Shown: positions 36,332 through 45,649 of the stretch, in pieces | Layout: each line of letters begins with the position of its first letter | How positions within the stretch are numbered: the first letter of the stretch is position 1 | NCBI GenBank assembly: GCA_030431825.1 | Contig: JAUIIJ010000025.1 | Location: forward strand, 1-64,000 | DNA: 64,000 nt | Reading direction: 5' to 3' | From: Alphaproteobacteria bacterium | GTDB taxonomy: Bacteria > Pseudomonadota > Alphaproteobacteria > Rhodobacterales > Rhodobacteraceae | The notes under the pieces: generated by a model | Told to the model about the DNA's origin: nothing | Database searches by the model: none | Seen by the model: only the letters and a program-made list of their open reading frames with translations | Made by a program: the position numbers and the translations under genes

Positions 36332-36976
36332 ATGCGCAAGGTGTTGGGCGGCATTGTCTTATCGGTTTACGGGCTGATCGCCAATGCAGAACAGGTGACG
36401 ATCGCCGCTTTGGGCGACAGCCTGACCCGGGGCTATGGGTTGCTGCAACAGGACGGTTTCGTGCCGCGATTGCAGGATTGGTTGCGCGGGCAGGGTGCCG
36501 ATGTCACCATCATCAACGCGGGCGTATCGGGCGATACCACGGCGGGCGGTGCCGCTCGTGTCGCATGGACGCTGACGCCCGAGGTAGATGGCATGATCGT
36601 TGCGCTTGGCGGCAATGACCTGCTGCGCGGAATAGCGCCCGAGGTCAGCCGCAGCAACCTCGATGAGATCCTTGCGGTGGCATCGCAGGCCGATGTCGAT
36701 GTCCTGCTTGTCGGGATGCAGGCTCCGGGAAACTACGGGCCCGAGTACAAGGCGGCGTTCGACGCGCTCTATCCGGAGCTCGCGGCGCAATACGGTGCGC
36801 TTTATGAAGAGAACTTCTTTGCCGGTATCACCGGTGAAACATCCGACCCCGCCGGTATGCGCAAATTCATGCAGGAGGACGGGATCCATCCCAATCCCGA
36901 AGGCGTGCGCAAGATCGTGGAGGTGATCGGTCCGCGCGTTCTGGACCTGGTCAGGCAGATCGAAGCGGCGAAATAG
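36332..36976 (+). CDS. tesA: SGNH arylesterase / TesA-like lysophospholipase
   Basis: This protein is 214 aa from ATG 36332, with a signal peptide MRKVLGGIVLSVYGLIANA. Block I is AALGDSLTRGYGLLQQ (catalytic Ser), block II INAGVSGDTTAGG, block III LGGNDLLRG and block V EDGIHPNPEGV (Asp and His). These define the periplasmic TesA/arylesterase family, which cleaves acyl esters and lysophospholipids. It is divergent from the YbbA-like ATPase, the same neighbourhood as in enterobacteria. An ATG at 36308 is the other start. Confidence 0.92.
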   Translation: MRKVLGGIVLSVYGLIANAEQVTIAALGDSLTRGYGLLQQDGFVPRLQDWLRGQGADVTIINAGVSGDTTAGGAARVAWTLTPEVDGMIVALGGNDLLRGIAPEVSRSNLDEILAVASQADVDVLLVGMQAPGNYGPEYKAAFDALYPELAAQYGALYEENFFAGITGETSDPAGMRKFMQEDGIHPNPEGVRKIVEVIGPRVLDLVRQIEAAK

Positions 36977-37072
36977 ATCATGCCGGGCGGCGCAATCCGT
37001 CGGCTGGACCGCAGGATGCCCGCCGCAGCGTGCTGGCGCGCGGTGAGCCCGTGATTGTCCGCGCCGCTCAGA

Positions 37073-37627
37073 TCAGAGAACGGTGACCACCGTGCCGATG
37101 GGAACACGATTATAGAGATCGATCACGTGTTCGTTCAGCATCCGGATACAGCCGTTGGAGGCCGACTGCCCGATGGTTTCCGGCTGGGTGGTGCCATGAA
37201 TGCGGAAGTAGGTATCGACGCCGTTCTGAAAGAGGTAGAGCGCCCGCGCCCCGAGCGGATTGTCCGGCCCGCCCGGCTGCACGTATGTGTTGCCCTTGAA
37301 GCGGCCATAGGTTTGCGGGCTGCGCTCGATCATCTCGTCGGTAGGGCGCCAGCTTGGCCATTCCTTCTTGACGTCGATCGTTGCGGTGCCGGTAAATTCC
37401 AGCCCCGCCTTGCCGACGCCGACACCATAGCGGATCGCCTTGCGCGGCTCGGTCACGAAGTAGAGATAATAGGAACGCGGAAGAATCAACATTTGACCGG
37501 GTTGATAATCCTTCTTGATCCTGACGTATTGCGGTGTCGGATCAAACGCTTCGCCCTGAGCAGAGGCGAGGCCCGGGACGACAGCCGCGGATGCGGCGGT
37601 TGCAATGAAGGTTCGGCGTGAAATCAT
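37073..37627 (-). CDS. L,D-transpeptidase (YkuD fold), Tat-exported
   Basis: This 184-aa protein starts MISRRTFIATAASAAV, a twin-arginine type signal. The YkuD domain (about 60-184) has RIHGTTQPETIGQSASNGCI with the catalytic His and Cys, followed by RMLNEHVIDLYNRV. Such enzymes make 3-3 crosslinks or attach proteins to peptidoglycan. No peptidoglycan-binding domain is attached. It lies opposite the esterase gene. Confidence 0.92.
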   Translation of the reverse strand: MISRRTFIATAASAAVVPGLASAQGEAFDPTPQYVRIKKDYQPGQMLILPRSYYLYFVTEPRKAIRYGVGVGKAGLEFTGTATIDVKKEWPSWRPTDEMIERSPQTYGRFKGNTYVQPGGPDNPLGARALYLFQNGVDTYFRIHGTTQPETIGQSASNGCIRMLNEHVIDLYNRVPIGTVVTVL

Positions 37628-37690
37628 GACGGTTCCCTGATCGTGGCGCGGCTTACATTACCATTTATACGTGGATTTGTGAACGTCAGG

Positions 37691-38062
37691 TCAATGGTCT
37701 CGCGGCGGCGGACGGCCTATTGTCGCAAGGGCTGAGGCCACGAAGGCACAGGTCGCAATCCAGCCGAAATACCAGAACCGGCCCGCGAACGCGCTCTCTG
37801 CATAGGATGCTGCGAAGGCTTCCTTGGCGGCATGGGCAAGCATGAACGAGGTTCCCGCCAGCAGCAGGCAAAGCACCGTGGTCGCGAGTTGTCCGAAGCG
37901 CAGAAAAGCCGCGAACCACGCCATGGCTATGCCAAGCGGCAAGCCGATCCAGATGACTTTATCGGCCCAGAACGGATGGGCACCCAGCGTCTGTGTGACG
38001 CTGGTATATTGCGCGGCAAGAGCGGCAATCAGCGGGAGGGCGAGGAAAACGATCCAGTGCAT
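37691..38062 (-). CDS. Small membrane protein of unknown function
   Basis: This 123-aa protein has four hydrophobic stretches: IVFLALPLIAALAAQY, VIWIGLPLGIAMAWFAAFL, LATTVLCLLLAGTSFMLA and FWYFGWIATCAFVASAL. I do not recognise a family. It lies downstream of the cold-shock gene, beyond that gene's terminator, so it should have its own promoter. Confidence 0.6.
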   Translation of the reverse strand: MHWIVFLALPLIAALAAQYTSVTQTLGAHPFWADKVIWIGLPLGIAMAWFAAFLRFGQLATTVLCLLLAGTSFMLAHAAKEAFAASYAESAFAGRFWYFGWIATCAFVASALATIGRPPPRDH

Positions 38063-38105
38063 GTCTTTGACTGTGAAGCAGGGCGAACTCGTTTCCGAGC
38101 GATGT

Positions 38106-38131
38106 AAAAAAGGCGGGCACCGAGCCCGCCT
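38106..38131 (-). terminator. Intrinsic terminator of the cold-shock gene
   Basis: An 8-bp stem (aggcgggc / gcccgcct) with a 5-nt loop is followed on the minus strand by TTTTT, 32 nt after the csp stop. Confidence 0.88.
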
Positions 38132-38162
38132 CTCTCAAATTCCGTCCGGTGAATGACCGGGA

Positions 38163-38369
38163 TCAGGCAAGCGCCAGGTTGGTCGCGCTTTCGCGACCGT
38201 CACGGCCCGCTTCGATGTCGAACGTCACTTTCTGGTTGTCCGCCAGACCGGTGAGGCCTGCGCGCTCAACGGCGGAAATGTGTACGAAAACGTCTTTGCT
38301 GCCGCCATCGGGCGCAATAAAGCCGTAGCCTTTGGTTGAGTTGAACCATTTCACGGTGCCAGTGGCCAT
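38163..38369 (-). CDS. Cold-shock protein (CspA family)
   Basis: This 68-aa single cold-shock domain protein has RNP1 as KGYGFIAPD and RNP2 as DVFVHIS. These OB-fold proteins bind single-stranded RNA and melt structure. AGGAGA precedes the ATG. The upstream gap of about 300 bases suggests a long untranslated leader, common for csp genes. Confidence 0.95.
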   Translation of the reverse strand: MATGTVKWFNSTKGYGFIAPDGGSKDVFVHISAVERAGLTGLADNQKVTFDIEAGRDGRESATNLALA

Positions 38370-38674
38370 ATCCGTGGTCTCCTGTTTTGGTTTGCTGTCC
38401 GCGGAAGTGCGACAGCCCGGCGTGGTTGGTCTGGATCGAAGACTGGCCGGCCTTGGAAAGGAGACAGTAGGTCGAAAAAGATAACGTTAGCCCTCTGGGC
38501 TATCGCATTTCGCACATTCCCGCGCAAGACAATTTTGTCGCACCCAATGGTATAGGGGTGCGGGGAATGTCTGTGTGGATGCGGGCGCTGTCTAGGCGCG
38601 AATAGTGGAACCCTGTCAATCTAGTCCGAAAAAGTGTATGGTTGCAAGATGATATCGGCAAGAAGGAGGGGACG
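38370..38674. other. Intergenic region between csp and a small unknown gene
   Basis: This divergent spacer of 305 bases probably contains the csp leader and two promoters. A small hairpin, TAGCCC-TCT-GGGCTA, lies at about 38488-38502 and would be in the csp leader RNA. I see no other gene. Confidence 0.45.
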
Positions 38675-38965
38675 ATGACCTGTATCACGATCACCACCTG
38701 GGAGATTTCCGACGGGACGAACTATGATGTGGCGTTGCAGAACATCCGTGACAAGCGAATGCCTGCGCTCAAAGAGCTCGGGGCCTCGCGCGTCTGCATC
38801 ATACGCACCAGCGACCGAACCAGCGCGGCCATCACGGAATGGCCCGACACCGCGACGCGCGACGCCGCGGATCACGCCATCGAGGCCGTTCGAAGCAAGA
38901 TTCACGCCGAAGACTTTTCACGAATGACCGGCGAGATGCGAGGGCAGGTCGTCGCGGAACTGTAA
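38675..38965 (+). CDS. Small conserved-looking protein of unknown function
   Basis: This 96-aa protein has AAGGAGGGG ideally placed before the ATG at 38675, stronger than most sites here. The sequence MTCITITTWEISDGTNYDVA, KRMPALKELGASRVCIIRTS and AAITEWPDTATRDAADHAIE fits a ferredoxin-like alpha/beta fold, as in dimeric ABM/EthD-type domains. That is only a pattern impression. No membrane segment is seen. Confidence 0.6.
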   Translation: MTCITITTWEISDGTNYDVALQNIRDKRMPALKELGASRVCIIRTSDRTSAAITEWPDTATRDAADHAIEAVRSKIHAEDFSRMTGEMRGQVVAEL

Positions 38966-39028
38966 CGTCGTCAGGCGGGCGGCCGGCAAGCCAACCGACC
39001 CGGCCAGTGTAACATTCCAGGCAAATTT

Positions 39029-39055
39029 CCGGACGGCATGTTGATTGCCATCCGG
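39029..39055. terminator. Hairpin between converging genes
   Basis: The stem ccggacggca / tgccatccgg has ten pairs with one G-U in RNA and a 7-nt loop. It lies between the small unknown gene and lysS. A short T run follows some bases later on the plus strand (ggttttg). Confidence 0.5.
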
Positions 39056-39074
39056 CAGGTGGTTTTGCGCAGGA

Positions 39075-40649
39075 TCAGGCCAGTTCGCCGGCCAGCGCCT
39101 TGTCGATCAGTGCCACGGTTTCATCGACACCGTAAAGCGCGATGAACCCGCCGAAACGCGGGCCCTGGCTCGCGCCGAGCAACACCTCGTAGAGCGCCGT
39201 GAACCAGCCGCGCAGCGGATCGAACCGATCGCGGCCAACCGCGTAGACGATGGATTGCAGGGCTTCGTCCTCGACGCGCCCGTCATATGCCGTCAACTGT
39301 GCCCGCAGTTCGAGCAATGCGTCGCGCTCGGCCTCGGTCGGTTCACGGAATTGCCGCGTCGGCTTGACGAAGTCATTGAAATACCTGACCGCAAACCCCG
39401 CGGCCGCGTCCAGATCCGGGTGGCTTTCGGCGCTCGCCTCGGGCGCATAGCGACGGATGAATCCCCAGAGTTGGTCCTTGTCCTCCGCGCCCGAGACCGA
39501 AGCAAGGTTCAGCAGCATCGAGAACGGTACGATCAGCGTGCTTTCCGGCACATCGCCGCCGTGAATGTGCCAGACCGGGTTGTTCACCTGTGCCTTGGTA
39601 TCCTGCGTCGGAAATGCGCGCAGTTGCTGGTGATACTCGTCCACGGCCTTGGGGATGACGTCGAAATACATCCGCTTGGCCGTCTTGGGCTTCTGGTACA
39701 TGAAATAGGCCAGCGACTCGGTGCTGGCATAGGTCAGCCACTCGTCGATGCTGACGCCGTTGCCGGAAGATTTCGAGATCTTCTGGCCGTTCTCGTCCAG
39801 GAACAGTTCGTAGGTGAAATGCTCGGGCGGACGGACGCCCAGTACACGACAGATCCCGTCATAGATCGGCGTGTTGGTCGAATGGTCCTTGCCATACATC
39901 TCGAAATCGACCTCGAGCGCCGCCCAGCGGGCTCCGAAGTCGGGCTTCCATTGCAATTTGACGTTGCCGCCGGTCACCGGCAGGGTCCACTCCTTGCCGT
40001 CCTCGTCGTCAAAGGTGATGGTGCCGTCCCTGGCATTCACCTCTTTCATCGGCACGTAGAGCACACGACCGGTTTCCGGGTGGATCGGCAGGAAGATCGA
40101 ATATGTCTGCTGGCGCTCGTCGCGCAGCGACTTCAGCATGATCTTCATGATGTCGTCATAACGCTCGGCGGCGCGCAGCAGCACGGTGTCGAACTGCCCG
40201 GAGTTGTAGAATTCGGTGGCGCTGATGAATTCATAGTCGAAACCGAAGGTATCGAGGAACCGTCGCAGCATCGCGTTGTTATGCGCACCAAAACTCTCGA
40301 ACTCTCCGAACGGGTCGGGCACGCTGGTCAACGGTTCCTGCAGGTGCTCCCTGAGCATCTCCTGGTTGGGGACGTTGCCCGGGACCTTGCGCATCCCGTC
40401 CAGATCGTCGGAAAAACAGATCAGACGCGTGGGAATGTCGCTGATGGTTTCAAAGGCCTTGCGGATCATCGTTGTGCGCGCGACCTCTCCGAAGGTGCCG
40501 ATATGCGGCAACCCCGAGGGACCATAGCCCGTTTCAAACAGCACATAGCCCTTTTCCGGGGGCGCCTTCTGATAGCGTTTGACCAGCTTGCGGGCTTCTT
40601 CAAAAGGCCAGGCCTTGAACGCCAGTGCGGCTTCGCGCAATTCAGACAT
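39075..40649 (-). CDS. lysS: Class I lysine-tRNA ligase
   Basis: This 524-aa lysyl-tRNA synthetase is of the archaeal, class I type. It has a Rossmann fold with [15 protein letters not shown] (HIGH) near residue 47-52 and [11 protein letters not shown] (KMSKS). This enzyme replaces the usual class II LysRS in alphaproteobacteria. ATG 40649 ([15 protein letters not shown]) fits the family; an in-frame ATG at 40676 is less likely. No partner gene is in operon with it. Confidence 0.94.
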   Translation of the reverse strand: MSELREAALAFKAWPFEEARKLVKRYQKAPPEKGYVLFETGYGPSGLPHIGTFGEVARTTMIRKAFETISDIPTRLICFSDDLDGMRKVPGNVPNQEMLREHLQEPLTSVPDPFGEFESFGAHNNAMLRRFLDTFGFDYEFISATEFYNSGQFDTVLLRAAERYDDIMKIMLKSLRDERQQTYSIFLPIHPETGRVLYVPMKEVNARDGTITFDDEDGKEWTLPVTGGNVKLQWKPDFGARWAALEVDFEMYGKDHSTNTPIYDGICRVLGVRPPEHFTYELFLDENGQKISKSSGNGVSIDEWLTYASTESLAYFMYQKPKTAKRMYFDVIPKAVDEYHQQLRAFPTQDTKAQVNNPVWHIHGGDVPESTLIVPFSMLLNLASVSGAEDKDQLWGFIRRYAPEASAESHPDLDAAAGFAVRYFNDFVKPTRQFREPTEAERDALLELRAQLTAYDGRVEDEALQSIVYAVGRDRFDPLRGWFTALYEVLLGASQGPRFGGFIALYGVDETVALIDKALAGELA

Positions 40650-40846
40650 GTGACTCTCCGAAAACAGGGGCCGCACATCCCGCGCGGCAGTGGCGTCTCC
40701 CTATTGCGCTGCCGTGGTCTCGTCAACACGGCGCGCGCCGTCGTGGTATCCGTCGAAAGGCAAATGATCGCCGCTTGCTATTGTGCTGCGGTACCGTGGC
40801 CAATATCCTCGCGAAAATGCCATCGAACCCACAAGGAAACCGTGCA

Positions 40847-41269
40847 GTGCAAGAATCTTCGTCAAGCCAGCTCAGCCCCCAGGATTGTCTTGTCGCGCTG
40901 ATGATCGCGGTTTCCGCGTCAGACGAGGAATTGCGCACGTCCGAACTCGTCAAGATTCAGTCGTCCATCAACATGCTGCCGGTTTTCGCAGAATACGATA
41001 TCGACCGTCTCAAGCAGACGTCGCAGGTGGTGTTCGACCTGTTTGAACAGGAGGACGGGCTGGATGCGCTCTTTGGGCTCATTCGCGACAACCTGCCAGA
41101 ACGGCTGTTTGAGACCGCCTATGCGCTGGCCTGTGATGTTGCCGCGGCGGATGGCACGCTGCACGAACCGGAGCTGCGCCTGCTCGAGGAAATCCGGTAT
41201 GAGCTGAATATCGACCGGCTTCATGCCGCTGCGATCGAGCGGGGGGCGCGGGCGCGTCATCTGACCTGA
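40847..41269 (+). CDS. TerB-like (tellurite resistance) family protein
   Basis: This 140-aa protein starts at GTG 40847 with aaggaa upstream; ATG 40817 is an alternative. An all-helical TerB-like fold is suggested by LVALMIAVSASDEELRTSE, LPERLFETAYALACDVAAAD and GTLHEPELRLLEEIRYELNI, with acidic metal-type positions repeated in the two halves. Single TerB-domain proteins are widespread and rarely linked to tellurite. It converges on dacB. Confidence 0.75.
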   Translation: MQESSSSQLSPQDCLVALMIAVSASDEELRTSELVKIQSSINMLPVFAEYDIDRLKQTSQVVFDLFEQEDGLDALFGLIRDNLPERLFETAYALACDVAAADGTLHEPELRLLEEIRYELNIDRLHAAAIERGARARHLT

Positions 41270-41285
41270 TGCCACGCGGGCATGA

Positions 41286-42788
41286 TCACGTCCCGTAGAG
41301 CGCGCCCCAGCGTTCGATCAACTGCTGCTGCAATGTCTTGGCGCGCCGGTTCCAGCTGCGCGCGCCCCTGGGCCGCTCGCGGTCGGCACGGGGTATGCGG
41401 CTGCGGGCTTCAGTGTCGGCGGCAAAGATGGCAAAGGCCAGCTCGGTTCCGTCGGTGGCCGTCATGTAGCCGCCAAGCCCGGAGACAAAGTTCAGCGTCC
41501 CTGTCTTGGCATTCACCGTGATCGGATGCGCCTTGTTGGCCCGGCCTTCGGCATCGCGCAGCACGAAGGGTTTGAGCAGCGGACGCAGGATGTCGTCCTT
41601 GCGCGCGTTCACCAGGGCGGCGACCAGATCCTGCGGCGTCATGCGCGACGCGTCTCCGAGTCCTGAATGATCGACCAGAAGAGTGCCTGTCATTCCGAAC
41701 CGCTCGGCGGCCCAGCGGCTCATCGTGGCGGCGGATGAGCGCAGGCTGTCCGGCCGGTTGCCGCGCGCGACACTGGCGCTCATGCCGACCATTTCCGCGG
41801 TGAGGTTGGTCGAGTATTTCAGCATCGCCTTGACGATCATAACCAGCCTCGTGCTCTCGTGCGTTGCCAGCACCTCGGTTCCTTGCGGCAGACCGCCGGC
41901 GATCCGCGCGGCCGGCAGCACGATCCCCTGTGCGCGGGCCATCGTGCGGAATACGTCACCGGCATAGAGGCCGGGCCGACGCACCGGCAGCCATCGCGCG
42001 CCACCGCCACCCAAGGCGCCCCGCGCGACAGTCCATTGATCGACGCTGCCTGCGTCTTCGTAGGTGTAGACGGGCAGGTTGCGCGACACGACCTTCATCT
42101 GCGCCATCGCCACTTCCGGGCGATAGCGCTCGGTGCGGGCATCCATCGCCACCCGATAGCTCTTGCCGGAGGCGCGCCACTCGAAATGCACGCGATTGAA
42201 ATTCAAAGCGATGCCGCTGACCGCCGGGCTGTAGCCCACATGATCCGGCTGACCGGGATCGATGGTGTTCACAAAGGGCAGGGCGGCTTCATACACCTTG
42301 AACGCCCCGCGCACCTCGCGAATACCGACGCTTTTCAACGCGCTCGCCAGGGTGGCGAGGTCATCGGTCGTCAGGATCGGATCGCCGCCGCCTGCCAGGA
42401 TCAGATCCCCGTCCAGTATGCCGTTGCTGACGGGGCCCGCCGCCAGCAGCCGCGTTTGGAAACGATGATCCGGACCGAGCGTTTCAAGGGCGTAGAGCGC
42501 GGTAAGCGCCTTGGCGACACTGGCGGGCGGCAATCCCGTGGTGCCGTTCGCCGCTTCCAGTTCGAGCCCGGTCTCGACATCCGCCACCGCACAGACCACA
42601 TCCCCGCTCAGACCGAAACGGGCGATCAGCGCGTCAATGCCGCCTCCCGCCATGCGGGCGAAATCGGCAGTCCGGGCGTGTGGACGCAAAGAGGTCTCCG
42701 GCGGTGCGGCCCGAACAATCGCCGGAAGTGCGACGGCCGCGAGTCCGCCCAGGACAAAACGCCGGGATCTGATGGTTTTCATGGTCAT
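41286..42788 (-). CDS. dacB: D-alanyl-D-alanine carboxypeptidase/endopeptidase (PBP4, S13)
   Basis: This 500-aa protein has a signal peptide (RRFVLGGLAAVALPAIVRAA). Motif SVAK is in LPPASVAKALTALYALE, the central motif is near GMSASVARGN, and KTG is in VNAKTGTLNFVSGLGGY. The large inserted domain between the first two motifs is typical of S13. It trims or hydrolyses D-Ala-containing crosslinks in the periplasm. ATG 42788 or 42782 could be the start. Confidence 0.92.
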   Translation of the reverse strand: MTMKTIRSRRFVLGGLAAVALPAIVRAAPPETSLRPHARTADFARMAGGGIDALIARFGLSGDVVCAVADVETGLELEAANGTTGLPPASVAKALTALYALETLGPDHRFQTRLLAAGPVSNGILDGDLILAGGGDPILTTDDLATLASALKSVGIREVRGAFKVYEAALPFVNTIDPGQPDHVGYSPAVSGIALNFNRVHFEWRASGKSYRVAMDARTERYRPEVAMAQMKVVSRNLPVYTYEDAGSVDQWTVARGALGGGGARWLPVRRPGLYAGDVFRTMARAQGIVLPAARIAGGLPQGTEVLATHESTRLVMIVKAMLKYSTNLTAEMVGMSASVARGNRPDSLRSSAATMSRWAAERFGMTGTLLVDHSGLGDASRMTPQDLVAALVNARKDDILRPLLKPFVLRDAEGRANKAHPITVNAKTGTLNFVSGLGGYMTATDGTELAFAIFAADTEARSRIPRADRERPRGARSWNRRAKTLQQQLIERWGALYGT

Positions 42789-42982
42789 GTCACGTTGTCT
42801 TGCCTGATCACGTCGTGTTCGGGGCCCGGATGTCGCGCCCGGCGAACAACTCCACGTTCAAGAGAGTAGCCGCCGTTCAATCAGAAACACAAGCGCCAAC
42901 CGGCGGGTAAATCAACGGTTCACATCGCCGCGGACAGGCATGTGGACCGACGCCTGACGGCACGAGAGACCGCTGTCATGGT

Positions 42983-43600
42983 TCATCCCGAAGTATCGGC
43001 ACCTGCTTGCGCCCGCTGTGCCCGGATCGCGGTTGAGCTCAGATCGACCATCGGGACATTGACGAAACACCAGGCCGGGGCCTCTGCGAATTTCAGCGTC
43101 TGGCTTGCCTGCCCGCGGATTCGATAGTGTTGATAGATGCGCGCCGCCGGCGACATCCGCGCCGAAATCCGGTCTCCGGGACGGGCGAGGATACCAAGCG
43201 GGACAGATTGCATGATGTCGCGCCAGTCGCGCCAGAGGTGAAACTGCGCCAGGTTGTCCGCCCCCATCAGCCAGACGAACCGAACGCCGGGGTAGAGCAG
43301 GCGCAGTTGCCTGATCGTGTCCGCCGTCGCGCGGGTCCCGAGGCGGGCCTCGATATCCGTGACCTGAACGCGGGGGTGGTCCATGATGTCACGCGCGGCA
43401 CGGATGCGGGTTGCCATGGGAGCGGGTCCGCGCGCCTTGAGGAGATTGCCCGGAGAGACCAGCCACCAGACGCGGTCCAACCCGAACCGTTTCAGCGCCT
43501 CGCGGGTGACATGCACATGACCGGCATGGGGCGGGTCGAACGAACCGCCGAACAGGCCTATGCTTTGGCCCGCTCGGGCCTGGGGGTAATCACAACGCAT
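42983..43600 (-). CDS. nadD: Nicotinate-nucleotide adenylyltransferase
   Basis: NadD (205 aa from ATG 43600) adenylates nicotinate mononucleotide. The cytidylyltransferase motif [20 protein letters not shown] and the C-terminal [14 protein letters not shown] (ISSTxxR) are clear, with [18 protein letters not shown] between. With nadE at 26904 the window encodes both final steps of NAD synthesis, though not as a cluster. The ribosomal silencing gene rsfS often found next to nadD is absent here. Confidence 0.94.
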   Translation of the reverse strand: MRCDYPQARAGQSIGLFGGSFDPPHAGHVHVTREALKRFGLDRVWWLVSPGNLLKARGPAPMATRIRAARDIMDHPRVQVTDIEARLGTRATADTIRQLRLLYPGVRFVWLMGADNLAQFHLWRDWRDIMQSVPLGILARPGDRISARMSPAARIYQHYRIRGQASQTLKFAEAPAWCFVNVPMVDLSSTAIRAQRAQAGADTSG

Positions 43601-43689
43601 CGGCAAAGTGATGGTCGCAAAACAATGCAAGTGTCAAACAGAAGCCGGACGATCCTGTCTCATCTCATGTTCCTCGTGAGGCGCATCGT

Positions 43690-43727
43690 GGCGTCGCGCG
43701 GGTGCAGGCGATTGCGCTTGCGACGCC
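43690..43727 (+). other. Hairpin in the ettA leader
   Basis: An 8-bp stem ggcgtcgc / gcgacgcc encloses 22 bases, 46 nt before the ettA ATG, without a U tract. It would be in the ettA leader RNA if the promoter lies upstream of it. No function can be assigned. Confidence 0.3.
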
Positions 43728-43773
43728 GACTGTCTAAGTAGGCCCAACCCAATTTGCGACGCGGAGTTCCGAC

Positions 43774-45423
43774 ATGGCTGCCTATCAATTCGTCTATCAC
43801 ATGCAAGGGGTCTCCAAGACCTATCCCGGCGGCAAGAAGTGCTTTGAGAACATACATCTGAATTTCCTGCCCGGTGTGAAGATCGGTGTTGTCGGCGTCA
43901 ACGGCGCAGGTAAATCCACGCTGATGAAGATCATGGCCGGGCTCGACAAGGATTTCTCGGGCGAGGCCTGGGCCGCCGAGGGAGCCAGGGTCGGTTATCT
44001 CCCGCAGGAGCCGCAACTCGACGAGAGCCTCTCGGTCCGCGAAAATGTCATGCTGGGTGTCGCCCCGAAAAAGGCGATCCTCGACCGCTACAACGAACTG
44101 GCGATGAACTACTCGGATGAAACCGCCGAGGAGATGGCCGAGTTGCAGGACAGGATCGACGCGGAAAACCTTTGGGATCTCGACAGCCAGATCGACGTTT
44201 CGATGGAAGCGCTGCGCTGCCCGCCGGATGATGCCGAAATCGCCAACCTTTCGGGCGGTGAAAAGCGCCGCGTGGCGCTGTGCAAGCTGCTGCTTGAAGC
44301 GCCCGATATGCTGCTCTTGGACGAACCCACCAACCATCTCGATGCGGAAACCATCGCCTGGCTGCAGCAGCATCTGATCGATTACAAGGGCACGATCCTG
44401 ATCGTCACCCACGACCGCTATTTCCTTGATGACATCACCGGCTGGATTCTCGAACTCGACCGGGGCCGTGGCATCCCTTACGAGGGCAATTATTCCGCGT
44501 GGCTTGAGCAAAAGGCCAAGCGGCTGGAGCAGGAAGCCCGGGAAGACAAGTCCAAGCAAAAGACACTGGAGCGCGAACTGGAATGGATGCGGCAGGGCGC
44601 CAAGGCCCGTCAGGCGAAATCCAAGGCCCGGATCGCCGCCTATAATGAACTGGCCGGACAGTCCGAACGCGAGAAGATCACCCGCGCCCAGATCGTCATA
44701 CCGAACGGGCCACGTCTTGGCTCCAAGGTGATCGAGGTCACCGGCCTCGCCAAGCACATGGGTGACAAGCAACTGATCGAAGACCTGTCCTTCTCGCTTC
44801 CTCCAGGGGGCATTGTCGGCGTCATCGGTCCCAACGGCGCGGGTAAATCGACCCTGTTCAAGATGTTGACGGGTCAGGAAAAACCCGACTCCGGCACCGT
44901 CGAATACGGCGACACGGTCGACCTGTCCTATGTCGATCAGTCCCGCGATGACCTGAACGCCGATGACACCGTGTGGGAGGCGATAACAGGGGGTGCGGAG
45001 ATCATCGAACTGGGTGACGCGCAGGTCAATTCGCGCGCCTACTGTTCGTCCTTCAACTTCAAGGGCGGTGATCAGCAGAAAAAGGTCGGTCTGCTCTCGG
45101 GCGGGGAACGCAACCGCGTGCACATGGCCCGTCTGCTGAAAGAGGGCGGTAACGTGTTGCTGCTTGACGAACCGACCAACGATCTTGATGTCGAAACCCT
45201 GCGCGCGCTGGAAGATGCGCTTGTCGATTTCGCCGGCTGCGCCGTGGTCATCTCGCACGACCGGTTCTTTCTCGACCGCATCTGCACCCACATCCTCGCC
45301 TTTGAAGGCAACGCCCACGTGGAATGGTTCGAGGGCAATTTCGAGGATTACGAGGAAGACAAGAAACGCAGACTCGGAGACATCGAGCCCACGCGCATGA
45401 AGTTCAAGAAATTCACGCGGTAA
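43774..45423 (+). CDS. ettA: Energy-dependent translational throttle protein EttA (ABC-F)
   Basis: EttA (549 aa) is a tandem ABC ATPase without membrane domains that binds the ribosomal E site and gates the first elongation step by ATP/ADP ratio. Walker A motifs are GVNGAGKSTLMK and GPNGAGKSTLFK. Signatures are NLSGGEKRRVALCK and LLSGGERNRVHMARL. Walker B regions LLLDEPTNHLDAET and LLLDEPTNDLDVET carry the catalytic Glu. The charged linker (about 245-300, KAKRLEQEAREDKSKQ) is the P-site tRNA-interacting motif. Full length. Confidence 0.95.
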   Translation: MAAYQFVYHMQGVSKTYPGGKKCFENIHLNFLPGVKIGVVGVNGAGKSTLMKIMAGLDKDFSGEAWAAEGARVGYLPQEPQLDESLSVRENVMLGVAPKKAILDRYNELAMNYSDETAEEMAELQDRIDAENLWDLDSQIDVSMEALRCPPDDAEIANLSGGEKRRVALCKLLLEAPDMLLLDEPTNHLDAETIAWLQQHLIDYKGTILIVTHDRYFLDDITGWILELDRGRGIPYEGNYSAWLEQKAKRLEQEAREDKSKQKTLERELEWMRQGAKARQAKSKARIAAYNELAGQSEREKITRAQIVIPNGPRLGSKVIEVTGLAKHMGDKQLIEDLSFSLPPGGIVGVIGPNGAGKSTLFKMLTGQEKPDSGTVEYGDTVDLSYVDQSRDDLNADDTVWEAITGGAEIIELGDAQVNSRAYCSSFNFKGGDQQKKVGLLSGGERNRVHMARLLKEGGNVLLLDEPTNDLDVETLRALEDALVDFAGCAVVISHDRFFLDRICTHILAFEGNAHVEWFEGNFEDYEEDKKRRLGDIEPTRMKFKKFTR

Positions 45424-45649
45424 AACATGGGCGAAATGCCATCTGGCGAAGATATTCCGTGCGCATCTGAAGGCTGTTGCGCGCGGCATATCATGATGTC
45501 TCTGGTCAAGGCACCGTGACGGTGGTGTGAGCGGGTCTTTACCGTTCTTCAATAGAGCCTTTCCTGTGCGTCCGGGGAGAGTCCGGACCTGACGGATTTT
45601 GCCGCGCGGCCGGATCTGCCGCGTGGTGGTCAATGGGAAAGGGATTTGG

